A DNA stretch of 64,000 bases from Nosema muscidifuracis (GCA_028335825.1 JAIOKI010000010.1:62001-126000), one strand, 5' to 3'; shown: positions 40,162 through 51,495, counted from the first letter of the stretch. Program-made: numbers and translations. Notes: generated from the letters alone by a model not told the origin.

Positions 40162-42002
40162 TTACATTTTAAAAATATAAGTATTAAATAAAAATGATTT
40201 AATTCATTATATAACGTAATTCATCTTTTATAGGTAATCTTTCTAATTTTTCTTTCTGTAACATTTCTTTGTACTCAGTCAATTCAAAATTAAAATTGTG
40301 ATTATTATGAATCATTGAAGGATATCCAGTCAAATGAGCCAGTATATCAGTGATGGTTGTCAATTCATATTGAAGTATGTATGTGATATTTTCAAGATTT
40401 AACAAAACATGTTTGAATATATTAAAAGCAGAATTATTATCCTTAGGTAAATGCAATTTATATAATATCTCATCATATAATTCTTTCCAGTGATACCTCT
40501 TAGCCGGGTAATCATCTGATAAATATATTTCGTTAAGAACTCTTGCAAATAAAATCATCAAATAGTTATAATGACAAGATTTAGGGGTCGGTCGAATCAT
40601 ATGAAACCTTTTTTTAATATTTTCTGTAAATAAATTATTATATACTATCTTTAAAGCAAACTTTTCTTTCTGATTATCATTTAAACTTCTTAACAAAAAA
40701 CTTAGATTCATTATATTTGCAAAATTTTTTTTTGATATTAACTCTTGACTTCTGAGTATATGAAGGAAAATTATAGAATACGGTGAATAGTATGACTCCA
40801 TAAGCTTATTAATAATTAATAGCTTCATATCATCAGTCAAAGAGTAGTAAAGTAATCCAACTGACAACAAATCATCGTTTTTAAGATTCAATGAAAAACT
40901 AAAAAAATTTTTCATCTCATCATACATTTCTTTAGAAATATTTGTATCATCATATGAGAGTACCGAATATTTTTTTTCGTTAATGATAATATGACTTTCA
41001 TAAAAAATATAGGGAAATTTTTTGTCATAAACGTACGGAGCTATTTCGAATTTGCTTTCTTCTTTTGAAGTTTTTTTGATAAAATCATTATAAATTTCTG
41101 TATTATTATAAAAATAACTGTATAATGGAAATTTAAAATTTTTAAAAAGTCGTCTCAATAGACTTTCATCAGACAATTTCGAAAATTCATAATCCCTTAA
41201 AATTTCAATAAAATATTTTTTGAATTCAAATTCTTCGAAATTTATATTAAAACAATATAACCTATTATTTTTTTTGAATATGAAGTTTATGATTAAATTG
41301 TCACCTATAGTAACAACTTCAGATGATTTTAAACCTTCTTCAAAACTATCAATCAATAAATTTGTATCTCTAATTATTTGTATTCTATGATTATTATGAT
41401 ACTCTTTAATTTCCTTTATAAAAGCATCAATAACTTTTTTTTTAGTATTTAAAAGAGTATATGCTGATATATTATAAATTATCTCATAGTCAATGACTCT
41501 ATCTTTAAAATTCTGGGCAAGAAATTCTTTCAAAGAGATCTTAACATTTTCATATGTGATTATAATATTATTGTCAGTATCTAAAATATAATTAAACATT
41601 TTATCAGTTAGTACGGATTGCTGTTCTTCACTTGTAAATATTTCTCTATACCTGCCTAAAGAAATAAGTAGATCTATATTGACCAAAAGAGATTTTTTTC
41701 TTAGATCTATTATTTCAAACTCTTTTTTCTTATATTTAGAAATTATCGTATTTTGTATATTTTCATAGAAGTCTCTGTAAGACATTGATGATAGTATATT
41801 ATAAATATATAAAAGAATTAAGTAGTATCTCATTTTCATAGCCTTTAAAATTTTTAAATATAAAGGATTCACAAGTTTTAAAATGATCAAAAATTATAAA
41901 TTAAATAATTAAATTGATTTTTAATAAAATTTATATCTTTTTATTTGTAAAATTCAATCTAATTAACATGAACTTTTTTCAAAAAAAATCAAACGTTTTA
42001 AT
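40162..42002 (-). repeat. Right arm of the ~1.8-kb inverted duplication
   Basis: Mirror copy of 34993-36833, including the upstream stretch that reads AAACGTTTGATTTTTTTTG on the minus strand and the 3' flank TTTTTATTTAATACTTA. It ends about 300 bp from the tRNA-Cys gene. Confidence 0.85.
40199..41839 (-). CDS. Secreted-family protein B
   Basis: 546 residues from the ATG of MKMRYYLILLYIYNILSSMS; the 17 codons upstream are open but start with TTG and lie in the conserved flank. It has the same signal peptide as protein A and long identical blocks from about residue 190 onward. The segment at about 40-120 is much more divergent between A and B, including small insertions, which suggests diversifying change near the mature N-terminus. 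The intact C-terminus ends ERLPIKDELRYIMN. No known domain. Confidence 0.82.
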   Translation of the reverse strand: MKMRYYLILLYIYNILSSMSYRDFYENIQNTIISKYKKKEFEIIDLRKKSLLVNIDLLISLGRYREIFTSEEQQSVLTDKMFNYILDTDNNIIITYENVKISLKEFLAQNFKDRVIDYEIIYNISAYTLLNTKKKVIDAFIKEIKEYHNNHRIQIIRDTNLLIDSFEEGLKSSEVVTIGDNLIINFIFKKNNRLYCFNINFEEFEFKKYFIEILRDYEFSKLSDESLLRRLFKNFKFPLYSYFYNNTEIYNDFIKKTSKEESKFEIAPYVYDKKFPYIFYESHIIINEKKYSVLSYDDTNISKEMYDEMKNFFSFSLNLKNDDLLSVGLLYYSLTDDMKLLIINKLMESYYSPYSIIFLHILRSQELISKKNFANIMNLSFLLRSLNDNQKEKFALKIVYNNLFTENIKKRFHMIRPTPKSCHYNYLMILFARVLNEIYLSDDYPAKRYHWKELYDEILYKLHLPKDNNSAFNIFKHVLLNLENITYILQYELTTITDILAHLTGYPSMIHNNHNFNFELTEYKEMLQKEKLERLPIKDELRYIMN

Positions 42003-43686
42003 AAGTTTTGATAATGTCATAAAACGTTTTTTAAATTAAAAAAAAATATGATATAGAATTATTAAGATAATATTAAATTATTTAAACAATTTTTGAAAAT
42101 ATTTTAAAAGCTAAAACTTTTATAATTTTTTAGTATGATAGTCAGCCCCTTAATATATTATGGTTGACTTGAAAATACTATTTTATTATTTATTCAGTAT
42201 AATAAAATATATGCACATAAATAATGCAAGAACAAAAAAAATCAAAATTTATTTTTATAAGTGCTATTAATAAAATCAATAACTGAATAATACTAAAATA
42301 AGGGCCCAGCAGGAGTTGAACCTGCGACCTATCGGTTTGCAGCCGAATGTTCTACCACTGAACTATGGACCCATAATTCTCATCAAGAAATTAACTAGAT
42401 CTTATTTAAATGTTATAATTGAGTCTTTTTTGATTAAACTTACCTCCTATTTAAAAATAAAACAAATGAAAATTAGAAGAAGGAGAAAAAACAATAAAAT
42501 AAATCAAAAATTCAACAAATTTTTTTTAATTGGTGTTTTATGTAAAATTTAATGTTTTTTATGAAGCTAAAATTTAATTATTTTTTTAAAGTATTTGATG
42601 GTCATGAAGAAGACATCATTAAATTAAAACATATCAATAAAATTATAATTTATAATGGTATATATTTCTTTAATTTTTTACAGAATATAAAAAACTTCAT
42701 TAAAATAAATAATAGCTATACTTACTAAAATGAAATAATTTTTATATTAACTTTTTAGATAAGCGCTATTTCTAGTGAAAAAAGAGTAACAAAAAAAATT
42801 TATTTTTATCATCTATTTTTACTTCAATAATATATTTAAGTTTATTATTCAATATATTTACTGATATATGAATTCAGATTTTATCTAGATAAAAAATAAT
42901 AGAAGTAATTATATAAAGAATATTTTTAATTAAAGTTGTAGAAATAGAATTTTGCTTGCAAAAATGTTTGTTACAATAAGTTTTATTATTGAAAGAAGTA
43001 AAAATTACTGGCCTTTATAATTTAAAAGAATGATTAAGAAATATTTTCAATTAATATATAAATCAATATAAGTCTATGATTCTCTATTTGATAGTATAAT
43101 CAAATATAACGTTAGTCATTTAAACTGAAAAAAGGTAAATGATCAAATAGAGACATTAATTAAAAATAAAATACTTAAGATAAATTAAAAAGATGTCCAG
43201 AAAGAAAAAGTATTAAAAAAATGTAATAGAGATATAAAAATGACAATTAAATATTAGTTAATTTACATTAAAATATTTATTTGAACAATAATACCCTATA
43301 AATAATTTAAGATGAAAATATAATGCATGTAATAATTTAATATGAAGTAGTTACAAACTTCCATAACCAACATAGAAATGAAAGTGTCTTAAACAACCAC
43401 ATCAAAGCATATATCTAATCCAGAGATCTTAATTTTCCTTGGTACTACAAGCTAAATAAAGAAGAAACATCACTGGAGAAATCCAAAGGTTTAAATCTCA
43501 TTATTTTGACATAAAAATTGTATTAGATTAAATATTTTAAGTTCTTATTGGCTTATCATTTGAATAAATAAATGTTTAATGTCAAATTAAATCTATTTAA
43601 ATATTAAATAATTACTCAATGACAGATAAAATTTATATAAATAAAAATTTTAAAATATATCTAGTTTTTTATAAATCATAATTTTT
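42003..43686. other. Gap holding tRNA-Cys, otherwise AT-rich with one fossil stretch
   Basis: Apart from the tRNA gene I see only simple AT sequence and, at about 43300-43520, a broken coding-like stretch similar to parts of 39860-40060 and 1190-1400. The open frame at 42316-42552 begins inside the tRNA and is not a gene. Confidence 0.55.
42302..42372 (-). tRNA. tRNA-Cys (anticodon GCA)
   Basis: On the minus strand a 71-base cloverleaf begins GGGTCCA and ends TGGGCCC, pairing as a full acceptor stem with one G-U. D arm is GTTC...GAAC; anticodon loop is CTGCAAA with anticodon GCA; T arm is GCAGG-TTCAACT-CCTGC. A-box-like and B-box-like (GGTTCAACTCC) sequences are internal. There is no intron. 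It sits just upstream of secreted-family gene B. Confidence 0.96.
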
Positions 43687-44496
43687 TTAATTTGAATGCA
43701 TGTATTCATAAACTGGTTCAATATCAAATATTTCATCATGATCTTTTTCTACTTCTATCAAACGTAAATTATATTTTTCACTAAGATATTTTGAATGAGA
43801 AATATTAATTCTTTCATCTTTAGTTCCATGAAATAATACAAACAGCCTTTTATCCAATTTTATATTCCTTAAATCATAATCTATTTCCTTTGGTATGATT
43901 AATTTAAGAGGTAGAGTTATTAGACCACGTAATATACAGTTTTGAAATAAACTCTCCCTTGTAACACTTAGTGTATCAGTAAATGGCGCTATCAATATAA
44001 TTTTTGATATATTGAAATTATCAAATTCGTTTAAATATTTTTCATTCAAAAGATAATCATAAAAATATGTTGCAATGACAGCTCCTAATGAATGTCCTAC
44101 AAATCTAAAAGTGTTGATTTTATATTCCGTTATAATATAATTTACCCAATCAAGTAAATCTTTATTATTTTCATCTTTGTCAAAAACGAGCTTAGAATCA
44201 CCGAATCCTCTATAATCAGGAATGATATATAAGAAATTATCATCACAATTATTAAATAAATTGTAGGTTGTTACTGTATCTATTCTATGTTCTCTTCGTC
44301 CATGGAATACGAAAATACATTCAGTATTCTGAGTTAGTTTTTTTGGTTTTTTAATAAAAGCATATCTTACTTCATCCTTTGAATTAGTAAGTTCTACATT
44401 TGTCCATCCTTTCTGATGAATAAAATATTCTGTTGGTTTGGTTGTATCATTATTTTTTAAAAATTCTTTACAAAAATAAGCAGTTAACCAGTTCAT
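43687..44496 (-). CDS. Alpha/beta hydrolase (ABHD/Bem46-like)
   Basis: 269 residues. Catalytic triad candidates are visible: nucleophile Ser in FVGHSLGAVIA (about 132-142), Asp in GTKDERINISH (about 224-234) and His in EKDHDEIFD (about 252-260). PDYRGFGDS (about 93-101) and the oxyanion stretch VFHGRREH (64-71) complete the fold. It resembles serine hydrolases of the ABHD12/13 and Bem46 type that act on acyl esters; the substrate is unknown. There is no signal peptide, though the N-terminus is mildly hydrophobic. No C-run at the ATG. It is the only recognisable enzyme inside the accessory island. Confidence 0.85.
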   Translation of the reverse strand: MNWLTAYFCKEFLKNNDTTKPTEYFIHQKGWTNVELTNSKDEVRYAFIKKPKKLTQNTECIFVFHGRREHRIDTVTTYNLFNNCDDNFLYIIPDYRGFGDSKLVFDKDENNKDLLDWVNYIITEYKINTFRFVGHSLGAVIATYFYDYLLNEKYLNEFDNFNISKIILIAPFTDTLSVTRESLFQNCILRGLITLPLKLIIPKEIDYDLRNIKLDKRLFVLFHGTKDERINISHSKYLSEKYNLRLIEVEKDHDEIFDIEPVYEYMHSN

Positions 44497-46221
44497 AATT
44501 TTTAGTGTGAGTACAAATTGTTATAATCAGGTATAAATCAGTTTCAATTTTTGAAACAAAATAATTGATCATAATTTTATTAATAAAATGTTATAAACTC
44601 TTTTTAACTGAACTAAAAATATTTTTTCATAAGAATAAATTTTTTTTACTCAAATTGGAATTTTGACTTAATTAAAAATTTAAACTTTGATTTTATCAAT
44701 AGTTTAAATAAACACATTGTTCTTATAATGTGTTCAAAAAAATATACAATACATAAGATTAATAAAATTCTATTAGTTTAATTAAAAAATATAAAACATA
44801 CAAAATTCTATTGGTTTAATTAATATATATAAAATATATAAGATTAATGAAAAAATAGATTTTATTTAGTTTATGTCTTGAATATGAAAATCTCTGATGT
44901 TGTAAAATAATAAATTTATATTTTTCATATACTCTGTTAAAGGCAAAGTAATATAAAAATAAGACAATTTCTTTATTAGATTGTATACTTGTGATAGATA
45001 TTTTAATTAAAAAACATTATAATATGAATATTTGTACTTGAATTTATAATGACCAAATGGTTCTTCACTTGGTACTAACAAATATTTTGTAATTATGTGA
45101 AAATCTGCATATGTCTAAATTTCTTTTTTAAGAATATTGCAAGATGATATTTTTAACTAGTTTTTTTACTTTAAATATTATTTTTTCAATTATTTCTAAA
45201 CAAAATAATCTATGATAAAAAAATAGTTTTCTTTATACTTAACGATCAAGAAAAAAATTATTTTTTTTTTCAAAAATAAATATTAAAATACATTATTTAG
45301 AAAATAGCTAAAGATTTCCATTATCAGATTTCAAACTTTTTATATATTGTAATTCTTTATTGAGTGAAAGAAAAGGAGTGATGTTAGTAAAAACCGGATA
45401 ATTGATAAAATTCAATAATCAATACTGTTAATAGTTTTATTTTTATTCGTTTCAGACATCCTAAAAAACTAGGGTTCTTTTTATAAAATTTTTAAAATAT
45501 CAACAAATACAATATTTTAAACTGTGAAATTTTAAAATGATAGGATGTATTTTAAAAGAGCCTTGTCTTCAGTACGATTACCTACTAATAATATCGTTTC
45601 TATTTTAATATCAACGACTTACATTAAAAATTCTTTTTTAATTCTAAAATATTTTTAACAAATTAAATTACTTGTTCTAACATTTTATGATCTTAAACTA
45701 TAAATAACTTCTTTCAAAATTATCAAATAAATTTCTAAGTAAGACTAGATTCTTCTAAAAAAATAATTTTAATCATTAGATCTAAATTACTATGATTCTT
45801 AATTTAAGATCTTTCAATGACTAAATATTGATAAATCTGTCTATTTTATTACGTTATTAATAAAAATCTCTGAAATATTTAAGATCAGATTATGATGATA
45901 CTCAGAATATATTCAAATTTATATTAATATTCTATCAATAACAAAACTTACAATCAATAAATAGGACTGTATTTATTTTTAACTAATAATCAATATCCAA
46001 CAATATGTCATCAGAATGATGTGTTAAATAAACAAGAATACCCTTGAAAATTTATTTTTAATTTAAATTCTATTTTTCAAACTGAATTAAAAAAATTATA
46101 ATCAACATAAAATTAAAAATTTATCAATTCTATAATAATAAAAAATTTACAATTTATTAAATTAAAATTTTAAATCAACATAAAATCAAAAATTTATTAA
46201 ATTAATTTTTTTTATCCCCAA
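44497..46221. other. AT-rich gap, nothing recognised
   Basis: Simple AT sequence with a duplicated word AAATTCTATTAGTTTAATTA near 44765-44825 and some slightly richer stretches (45380-45480, 45540-45620) that may be fossil. The right end repeats AACATAAAATTAAAAATTTAT before the start signal of the next gene. Confidence 0.45.
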
Positions 46222-47802
46222 ATGATTTTTATATATTTTTTTTATATTTTAGCATCATATATAGAGTTATATAACAATATACAAAATACAATACTTGAGA
46301 AATACAATAAGAAGGATTATATAAAACTGAATAAAGATGATAAAATAACAATTATTACTGTATCTTTGGATCATCATGTTACATTCATATCTATATTACA
46401 CCCTTATGGTGTCAATTATTATCGTCATCATGTTGAGCATGTTTGCGATATATATTGTAATATCATTAAAGAGGAAACGATTGAGAAAAATGTTGATTAT
46501 TTACTTAAATTAGAAAGTAATTTTAAGGATGAACAAATATATTATAATATAACTAAGAATGATCTATTTGAAGATGAAATTGATCAATTATATAATAACT
46601 TGTGTGAAAAAATGAAAAAAATTTACAGAGGAGAAAAAAAAGTATTTTTTATGAGTGGGTTTTCCGATTTACAATTTGAATTTTCAAATGAACCAATTAA
46701 TTTTGTGGATATTAAATTTAATGATGATGAAATATATTTTCAACTAAAGTTTGAATCATTTAATAAGTCTTTTTTCATTGAAATATCTGGAACAGAAATT
46801 GATTGGAATAAATATGCTGTAGAAAATATAAGTCAAAATGGTTGTCTTAATTTGAAATCGAAATATTTAGTTAACGAAATTTTTAAGAATTTCAATTTTG
46901 TAAGATCTTATAATTTCATGAATCATGTTGGATTATTTTATCATTCTAAAAATGGTAATACTAACTTAGATTTCTCAATGTTAGAAGAAAGAGAGAAATA
47001 TATAAATTCTATAGAAAATTTTATAAACTTCTATCTTCCTAGTAAACAAATTTATCTAACTCATGAAATGAATAATGAAATTTTACAATTATCAAACTGG
47101 TTTATCAATTTGACTTGCGATGATGTTATAGATTGTTTTTTATTATTTAATTCTTTATCAAATAAAGTAAAGACGGTTATTATGAATAGAATTATAGAAT
47201 CAAGTCCTTCATCTTACAATATATTGATTTATTTTTTACTTGGAGAGATGTCTTTAATATCAAAGAAACAGAGTGATTATTTCATAAAGCTTAATTTGTT
47301 TTCTGATACTATTTTTAATTGCTTAGCAGAAAAAATACTTATTGAAAATGATATTGACATTCAGAAACTAAAAAATACCATTTTAAACTATAAAATGAAA
47401 ATGTCTAACACCTCTAATCTTTTTTTTATAGCTATATTTTGTAAATTGCTTGATAAAATGTACATCGAAGATGATACTAATGTTGAAATTTATAATTGGA
47501 AAAAAAATTACGATGATCTATTTGATTATTTCAAGTTGGAGAAAAAAACCGGAAATCTTCTTACAATTTTTTCAAAGATAATAAAAGATCGAGAGCTTCT
47601 TTTAAATACATTATTACTTAGAAATGATGTTACGTTCTGTATTCTTAATAAGTTATTGAATGTGAAATGTGTGGGTGGGTTATATCCAAGGTATTGTCTT
47701 AAAATAGCTAATGATAAACTTGATGATATTTTAAAAAAGGCAGAACTACTACCTTTAGATATCCATAATGAACTTAAATTATTATTAAATTTTACTTCTT
47801 AG
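46222..47802 (+). CDS. Secreted-family protein C, divergent member
   Basis: 526 residues with a short signal peptide, MIFIYFFYILASYIELYNNIQ. After it, YNNIQNTILEKYNKKDYIKL lines up with YENIQNTIISKYKKKEFEII of protein B. In the C-half, DDVIDCFLLFNSLSNKVK and ESSPSSYNILIYFLL match DDLLSVGLLYYSLTDDMK and ESYYSPYSIIFLHIL. Overall similarity is low, so it split from A and B long before their duplication. Unlike them it has the standard start signal TCCCCAAATG. No known domain. Confidence 0.8.
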   Translation: MIFIYFFYILASYIELYNNIQNTILEKYNKKDYIKLNKDDKITIITVSLDHHVTFISILHPYGVNYYRHHVEHVCDIYCNIIKEETIEKNVDYLLKLESNFKDEQIYYNITKNDLFEDEIDQLYNNLCEKMKKIYRGEKKVFFMSGFSDLQFEFSNEPINFVDIKFNDDEIYFQLKFESFNKSFFIEISGTEIDWNKYAVENISQNGCLNLKSKYLVNEIFKNFNFVRSYNFMNHVGLFYHSKNGNTNLDFSMLEEREKYINSIENFINFYLPSKQIYLTHEMNNEILQLSNWFINLTCDDVIDCFLLFNSLSNKVKTVIMNRIIESSPSSYNILIYFLLGEMSLISKKQSDYFIKLNLFSDTIFNCLAEKILIENDIDIQKLKNTILNYKMKMSNTSNLFFIAIFCKLLDKMYIEDDTNVEIYNWKKNYDDLFDYFKLEKKTGNLLTIFSKIIKDRELLLNTLLLRNDVTFCILNKLLNVKCVGGLYPRYCLKIANDKLDDILKKAELLPLDIHNELKLLLNFTS

Positions 47803-49801
47803 AATTGACTTTGATTCAAAATTTTTTTACGAGCATATTCTTTAACAATATAAAAGAGTATGACTAGGTCATTAATCATTTTTTATTGTACTCAGAATAT
47901 AATATATAAGTAATATAATTATTTAATACTCATTTGTAACTTTTTATATTTCCTTAGTATATATTTATTTATATTAAATAGTTAATTAACAAGAATTAAC
48001 TTTTGAAGTAAAAACTAACTATATAAATATTTTTAATACATAAAACTATTTAAACTCGTATTTGATTATCTGTCACCTGACCAAAAAATTCTTGATTAAC
48101 AAAAATAAAAGTTTTACGATATAATTTTTTCAACATTTTAATAAGAGTCTTGTTGCTATGCTACATAAGATTCTTATTATATGATAGTTTTTAAGTAAAT
48201 TAATAAACCTATTTAGTTTTCTTTTAAACTGTAGAAATTTAATAAAATATTAGCAGAATGACTTTCAATTAATCACATGAAATACTTGATTAAAATCCCA
48301 AGTATTATCTCGATATTTTATTAAAATTATATATAAGACATTACAATTTAAAGTTAATAATAATACTTTTCTGTAATTCAAAAACCTTATGTTTCACAAA
48401 ATATAATAAACTTATCAGCTTAAATTACAAGATAATATTATTATCACAGAAAAAGAATTAACATTTAATTTTCTCAAAAAATTATATTCAATATAACAAT
48501 ATATTATTTAAATAAATATACTTATTGGATACAAATAACAAGACAAGCAATTAGGGATATATTAAAATTCATTTACTATTTATTATTTTTTGTATAAATA
48601 TTATGATAAATTTTACCTAGAAAAAAATATGACTGATTTAAATTATTAAACAATGGTTTTAATAATATTTAAGCAAAGAATGATGCATCTTCTTATATCA
48701 TTAAATATATAAAAATGTTAAATTTAATTTTTATTAATTTTTTAGCTCTTACTAATAAAAGTACAATACTGTTTGAGAACAGAAAAGCTTTACTTTTTCT
48801 TAAATAAAAGAATGAAATCAAGATAATTCAGAACCATCTGATTTATAAAAAGTTATTTTATTTTCGATCAGACAAAATACTACGTCAAAAAAAGAATTTT
48901 ATTGAAAATTTTAAAGAAGTTTTTGTAATACAAAACATAATTAATATAAAAATATTTTTTTAATGGTCTAAAAAAGAATTACGGTTAGTAGGAATTTGTG
49001 ACTTGAGGCATACACAAAGATCTTGATTGAATCAAGATAATTTGATTTTTAAGATATTAAAATGTGGTATTAATTCGTACATAAAATAATTTTCTTTTAT
49101 TCTTCATAAAATTAATCAATATATTTAATAAATCTAACTTGGTGAAATGTATGAGAACTAAAACAAGTATTAGAAAGCACACAATTAATCATATATGTCA
49201 ACTCACAGGAGTTTATCAGTGTACAGGCTAAACAATAAACCAACACTTATTTCAAACCAATCAATTTTGCTATCAGGTAACAGCATCTTGAAGAACTTCC
49301 AAGCTCCTACTATTTTTTATTAAAGGTACATGTACAAAGCCAGTTTTAAGCTAATCTTAAATCTAAAATTAATAACGACAAAAACTTGGCTCAACACCTT
49401 ACTAATGTAAAATTATAAAGAAACTTAAATATTTTCAGATGAAATTTATCTGAGATATTGCCATTAAAAATACGACTTATTTTAGCTGACGAAAATTTTA
49501 ATTTTTAAAAAGACTACATTATTTTAAATTAAATAAGAGGTAATCAGCGAATATAATTTAAACGTATTTTTTTCCTTTTGAGAACTATAACTTATTAACA
49601 TGCCATATAAAAGATGTGTTATCGAAAATCATTTGTATTTTTTATCTTAATCAATTAAACTTATTATAATAAATAAATATAGATCTTCTATTTTAATAAT
49701 GTTAATCAATTAAACTTATTATAATAAATAAATATAGATCTTCTATTTTAATAATGTTAATCAATCCATTTATGCAAAATTATATTTAAACCCTCAACAG
49801 C
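47803..49801. other. AT-rich gap with one fossil-like stretch
   Basis: No gene recognised. About 49140-49420 is richer in GC and reads in part like a decayed coding sequence. The last 150 bp hold a 55-bp repeat and the CCC signal of the next gene. Confidence 0.5.
49649..49765. repeat. 55-bp tandem repeat, just over two copies
   Basis: Units beginning TCAATTAAACTTATTATAAT start at 49651 and 49706, with a truncated third at 49761. The two full copies are identical as far as I can see, so this is a very recent duplication about 40 bp upstream of a start codon. Confidence 0.93.
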
Positions 49802-50590
49802 ATGAAAATAAATTTAAAAGATTACAATCTAAAAAAAATATCCAAAATTCAAGAAAATACAGCAATATATGAAGAAGTTACAGACAATTTGAGTAAAGCA
49901 TGGAACGAACTTAGTAACAAACATTTTATAGAAGACAAGTACAAAGATCTCAAATTTAATATGAACATGTGTAAAGTAGAAATTGATACTTTATTGACAA
50001 CATACGATCTAATAAACAAAGATATAATTAAAGCATACGATGTAAAAAAAGAAACTCATATCGATTATAATATTAACACAATAAATCCTTGTATTGATTT
50101 GTTAAATAAAGGAATACAAATAATCAATAATAAAGGTTATGTAGACGAAGAAATAAAAAAAAGAGATTTTGTTATATTTATCAGATTTAAAAATAGTATT
50201 TACATCGATCAAAGACAATTAAGAAATGATTTTAATGAACAGAGTTTTGTAGAAGATGTATACGAATTTAAAATTATTTATTTAGAAAAATGGATAAATG
50301 ATGAAATCACAAATATTGAGGATTGGCAAATCATTTATTTAAAAAAATTTGTTGATTTTATTGTTGACAATGAATTTTTTATGATAAATAATATAGAATA
50401 TTTAAATCTCTATTTATCAAAAATGTATATATTAAACTTAGATAAGAATTCTATATGTACTAGTTTTGGTAAAATATTAGATGATGGTTATGGTGAAATA
50501 GTCTTTCTTATAAATGAAGATGTAGTTTATAAGATAGTTAGGTATGCTAAATCATTTTATGTATATAAAAATGAAAGATTGTTTTTTTAA
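49802..50590 (+). CDS. Unrecognised 262-residue protein
   Basis: ACCCTCAACAGCATG supports the start. It is charged, helical in the first 120 residues, then alternates short strands and helices. The end (GEIVFLINEDVVYKIVRYAK, about 232-251) looks like a small beta-rich module. No signal peptide, membrane span or known motif. It borders the accessory island on its right side but has the start signal of housekeeping genes. Confidence 0.7.
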   Translation: MKINLKDYNLKKISKIQENTAIYEEVTDNLSKAWNELSNKHFIEDKYKDLKFNMNMCKVEIDTLLTTYDLINKDIIKAYDVKKETHIDYNINTINPCIDLLNKGIQIINNKGYVDEEIKKRDFVIFIRFKNSIYIDQRQLRNDFNEQSFVEDVYEFKIIYLEKWINDEITNIEDWQIIYLKKFVDFIVDNEFFMINNIEYLNLYLSKMYILNLDKNSICTSFGKILDDGYGEIVFLINEDVVYKIVRYAKSFYVYKNERLFF

Positions 50591-51082
50591 TGAGAATGTG
50601 TTAATCTTATTGATATGCTTAGTAAGGAAAATCAATAAAAAAATATTTAAGGCAAGTATATTAATATTACAAAAATATAATATTTTTAATCAATTTGACA
50701 TAATTAAAATATAAATTCTGTAAAGGATTATGATGCAGTTCTAAGAGAGTAGAAAAAATTAGTTTTTTTTTTATTATTGAATAACACCTTATGAAGGTTA
50801 TGGTAGGAAAAAAATTAATAAGATATTTTTGAGAAAATATTCTAGGATTAGATTTGTAATGAATATATTATTGAACAAAAGCTTAACACTATCAAGCCAA
50901 GAACAAATCAATAAGATTATATTTGAAAAAAATTATCTATCAAATATTTTATTGAACAAAACCTTAACACTATTAAGTCAAGGAAATTATATTTGATAGG
51001 AAATTATCTATCAAATATATAATATGAAGGTTTAAGTTAATATTTAAATATATGACAAATTTTTTACCCTTGTTTTGTAAGA
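50591..51082. repeat. Gap with an 81-bp duplication
   Basis: TTATTGAACAAAA followed by TTAACACTAT and AAG..AAG occurs at 50868 and again at 50949. AATTATCTATCAAATAT occurs near 50932 and again near 51003. The BUD31 start signal TTTTTTACCCTTGTTTTGTA lies at the right end. No gene. Confidence 0.75.
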
Positions 51083-51454
51083 ATGGAATTTGAACATCAA
51101 AAAATTTTTGATGATTTAGTAAAATTTCTTCGTGATATAGAAGATCAAATGAAATGTCCCGATTCAAATATTTTTAAATTACATTATCAGAGAAATAAAT
51201 ATATTTCAAAATTATTTCAAGAAAACTTGTTAAATAAAGATATATATAAGAAACTTGTAGAGAATAATTTAGCAGATCATAATTTAATCACTGTATGGAA
51301 AAAACCTGGGTATGAAAATGTATGTTGTTTACGATGTATTCAACCAATAGATCATAAGTTTAATAACGTGTGTAAATGTAGACTTCCTGCTAAATATAAT
51401 GAAGATTTATTTGTTTGTGAAAATTGTGCTTGTAATGGATGTGGAAGTTTCTAA
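51083..51454 (+). CDS. BUD31: BUD31 (G10) spliceosome protein
   Basis: A 123-residue G10-family protein, part of the activated spliceosome. It keeps HYQRNKYISKLF (56-67), ITVWKKPGYENVCCLRCIQP (about 73-92) and the C-terminal cysteine cluster CKCRLPAKYNEDLFVCENCACNGCGSF (two CxC/CxxC groups forming the zinc knot). The basic N-terminus of larger homologues is missing. ACCCTTGTTTTGTAAGAATG precedes the start. Its presence implies that splicing is retained, even though no gene in this window needs an intron. Confidence 0.95.
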   Translation: MEFEHQKIFDDLVKFLRDIEDQMKCPDSNIFKLHYQRNKYISKLFQENLLNKDIYKKLVENNLADHNLITVWKKPGYENVCCLRCIQPIDHKFNNVCKCRLPAKYNEDLFVCENCACNGCGSF

Positions 51455-51495
51455 TCTTTGTTTAAATTTTCTATTTTGTTTTAAATTATAAACAA

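Noticed and set aside
42160-42270. 36-codon frame after AGCCCCTTAATATATTATGG
   Set aside because: The C-run is present, but the product is short, Lys/Ile/Tyr-rich and featureless; it probably arises by chance.
42316-42552. 78-codon frame
   Set aside because: It begins inside the tRNA-Cys gene on the other strand.
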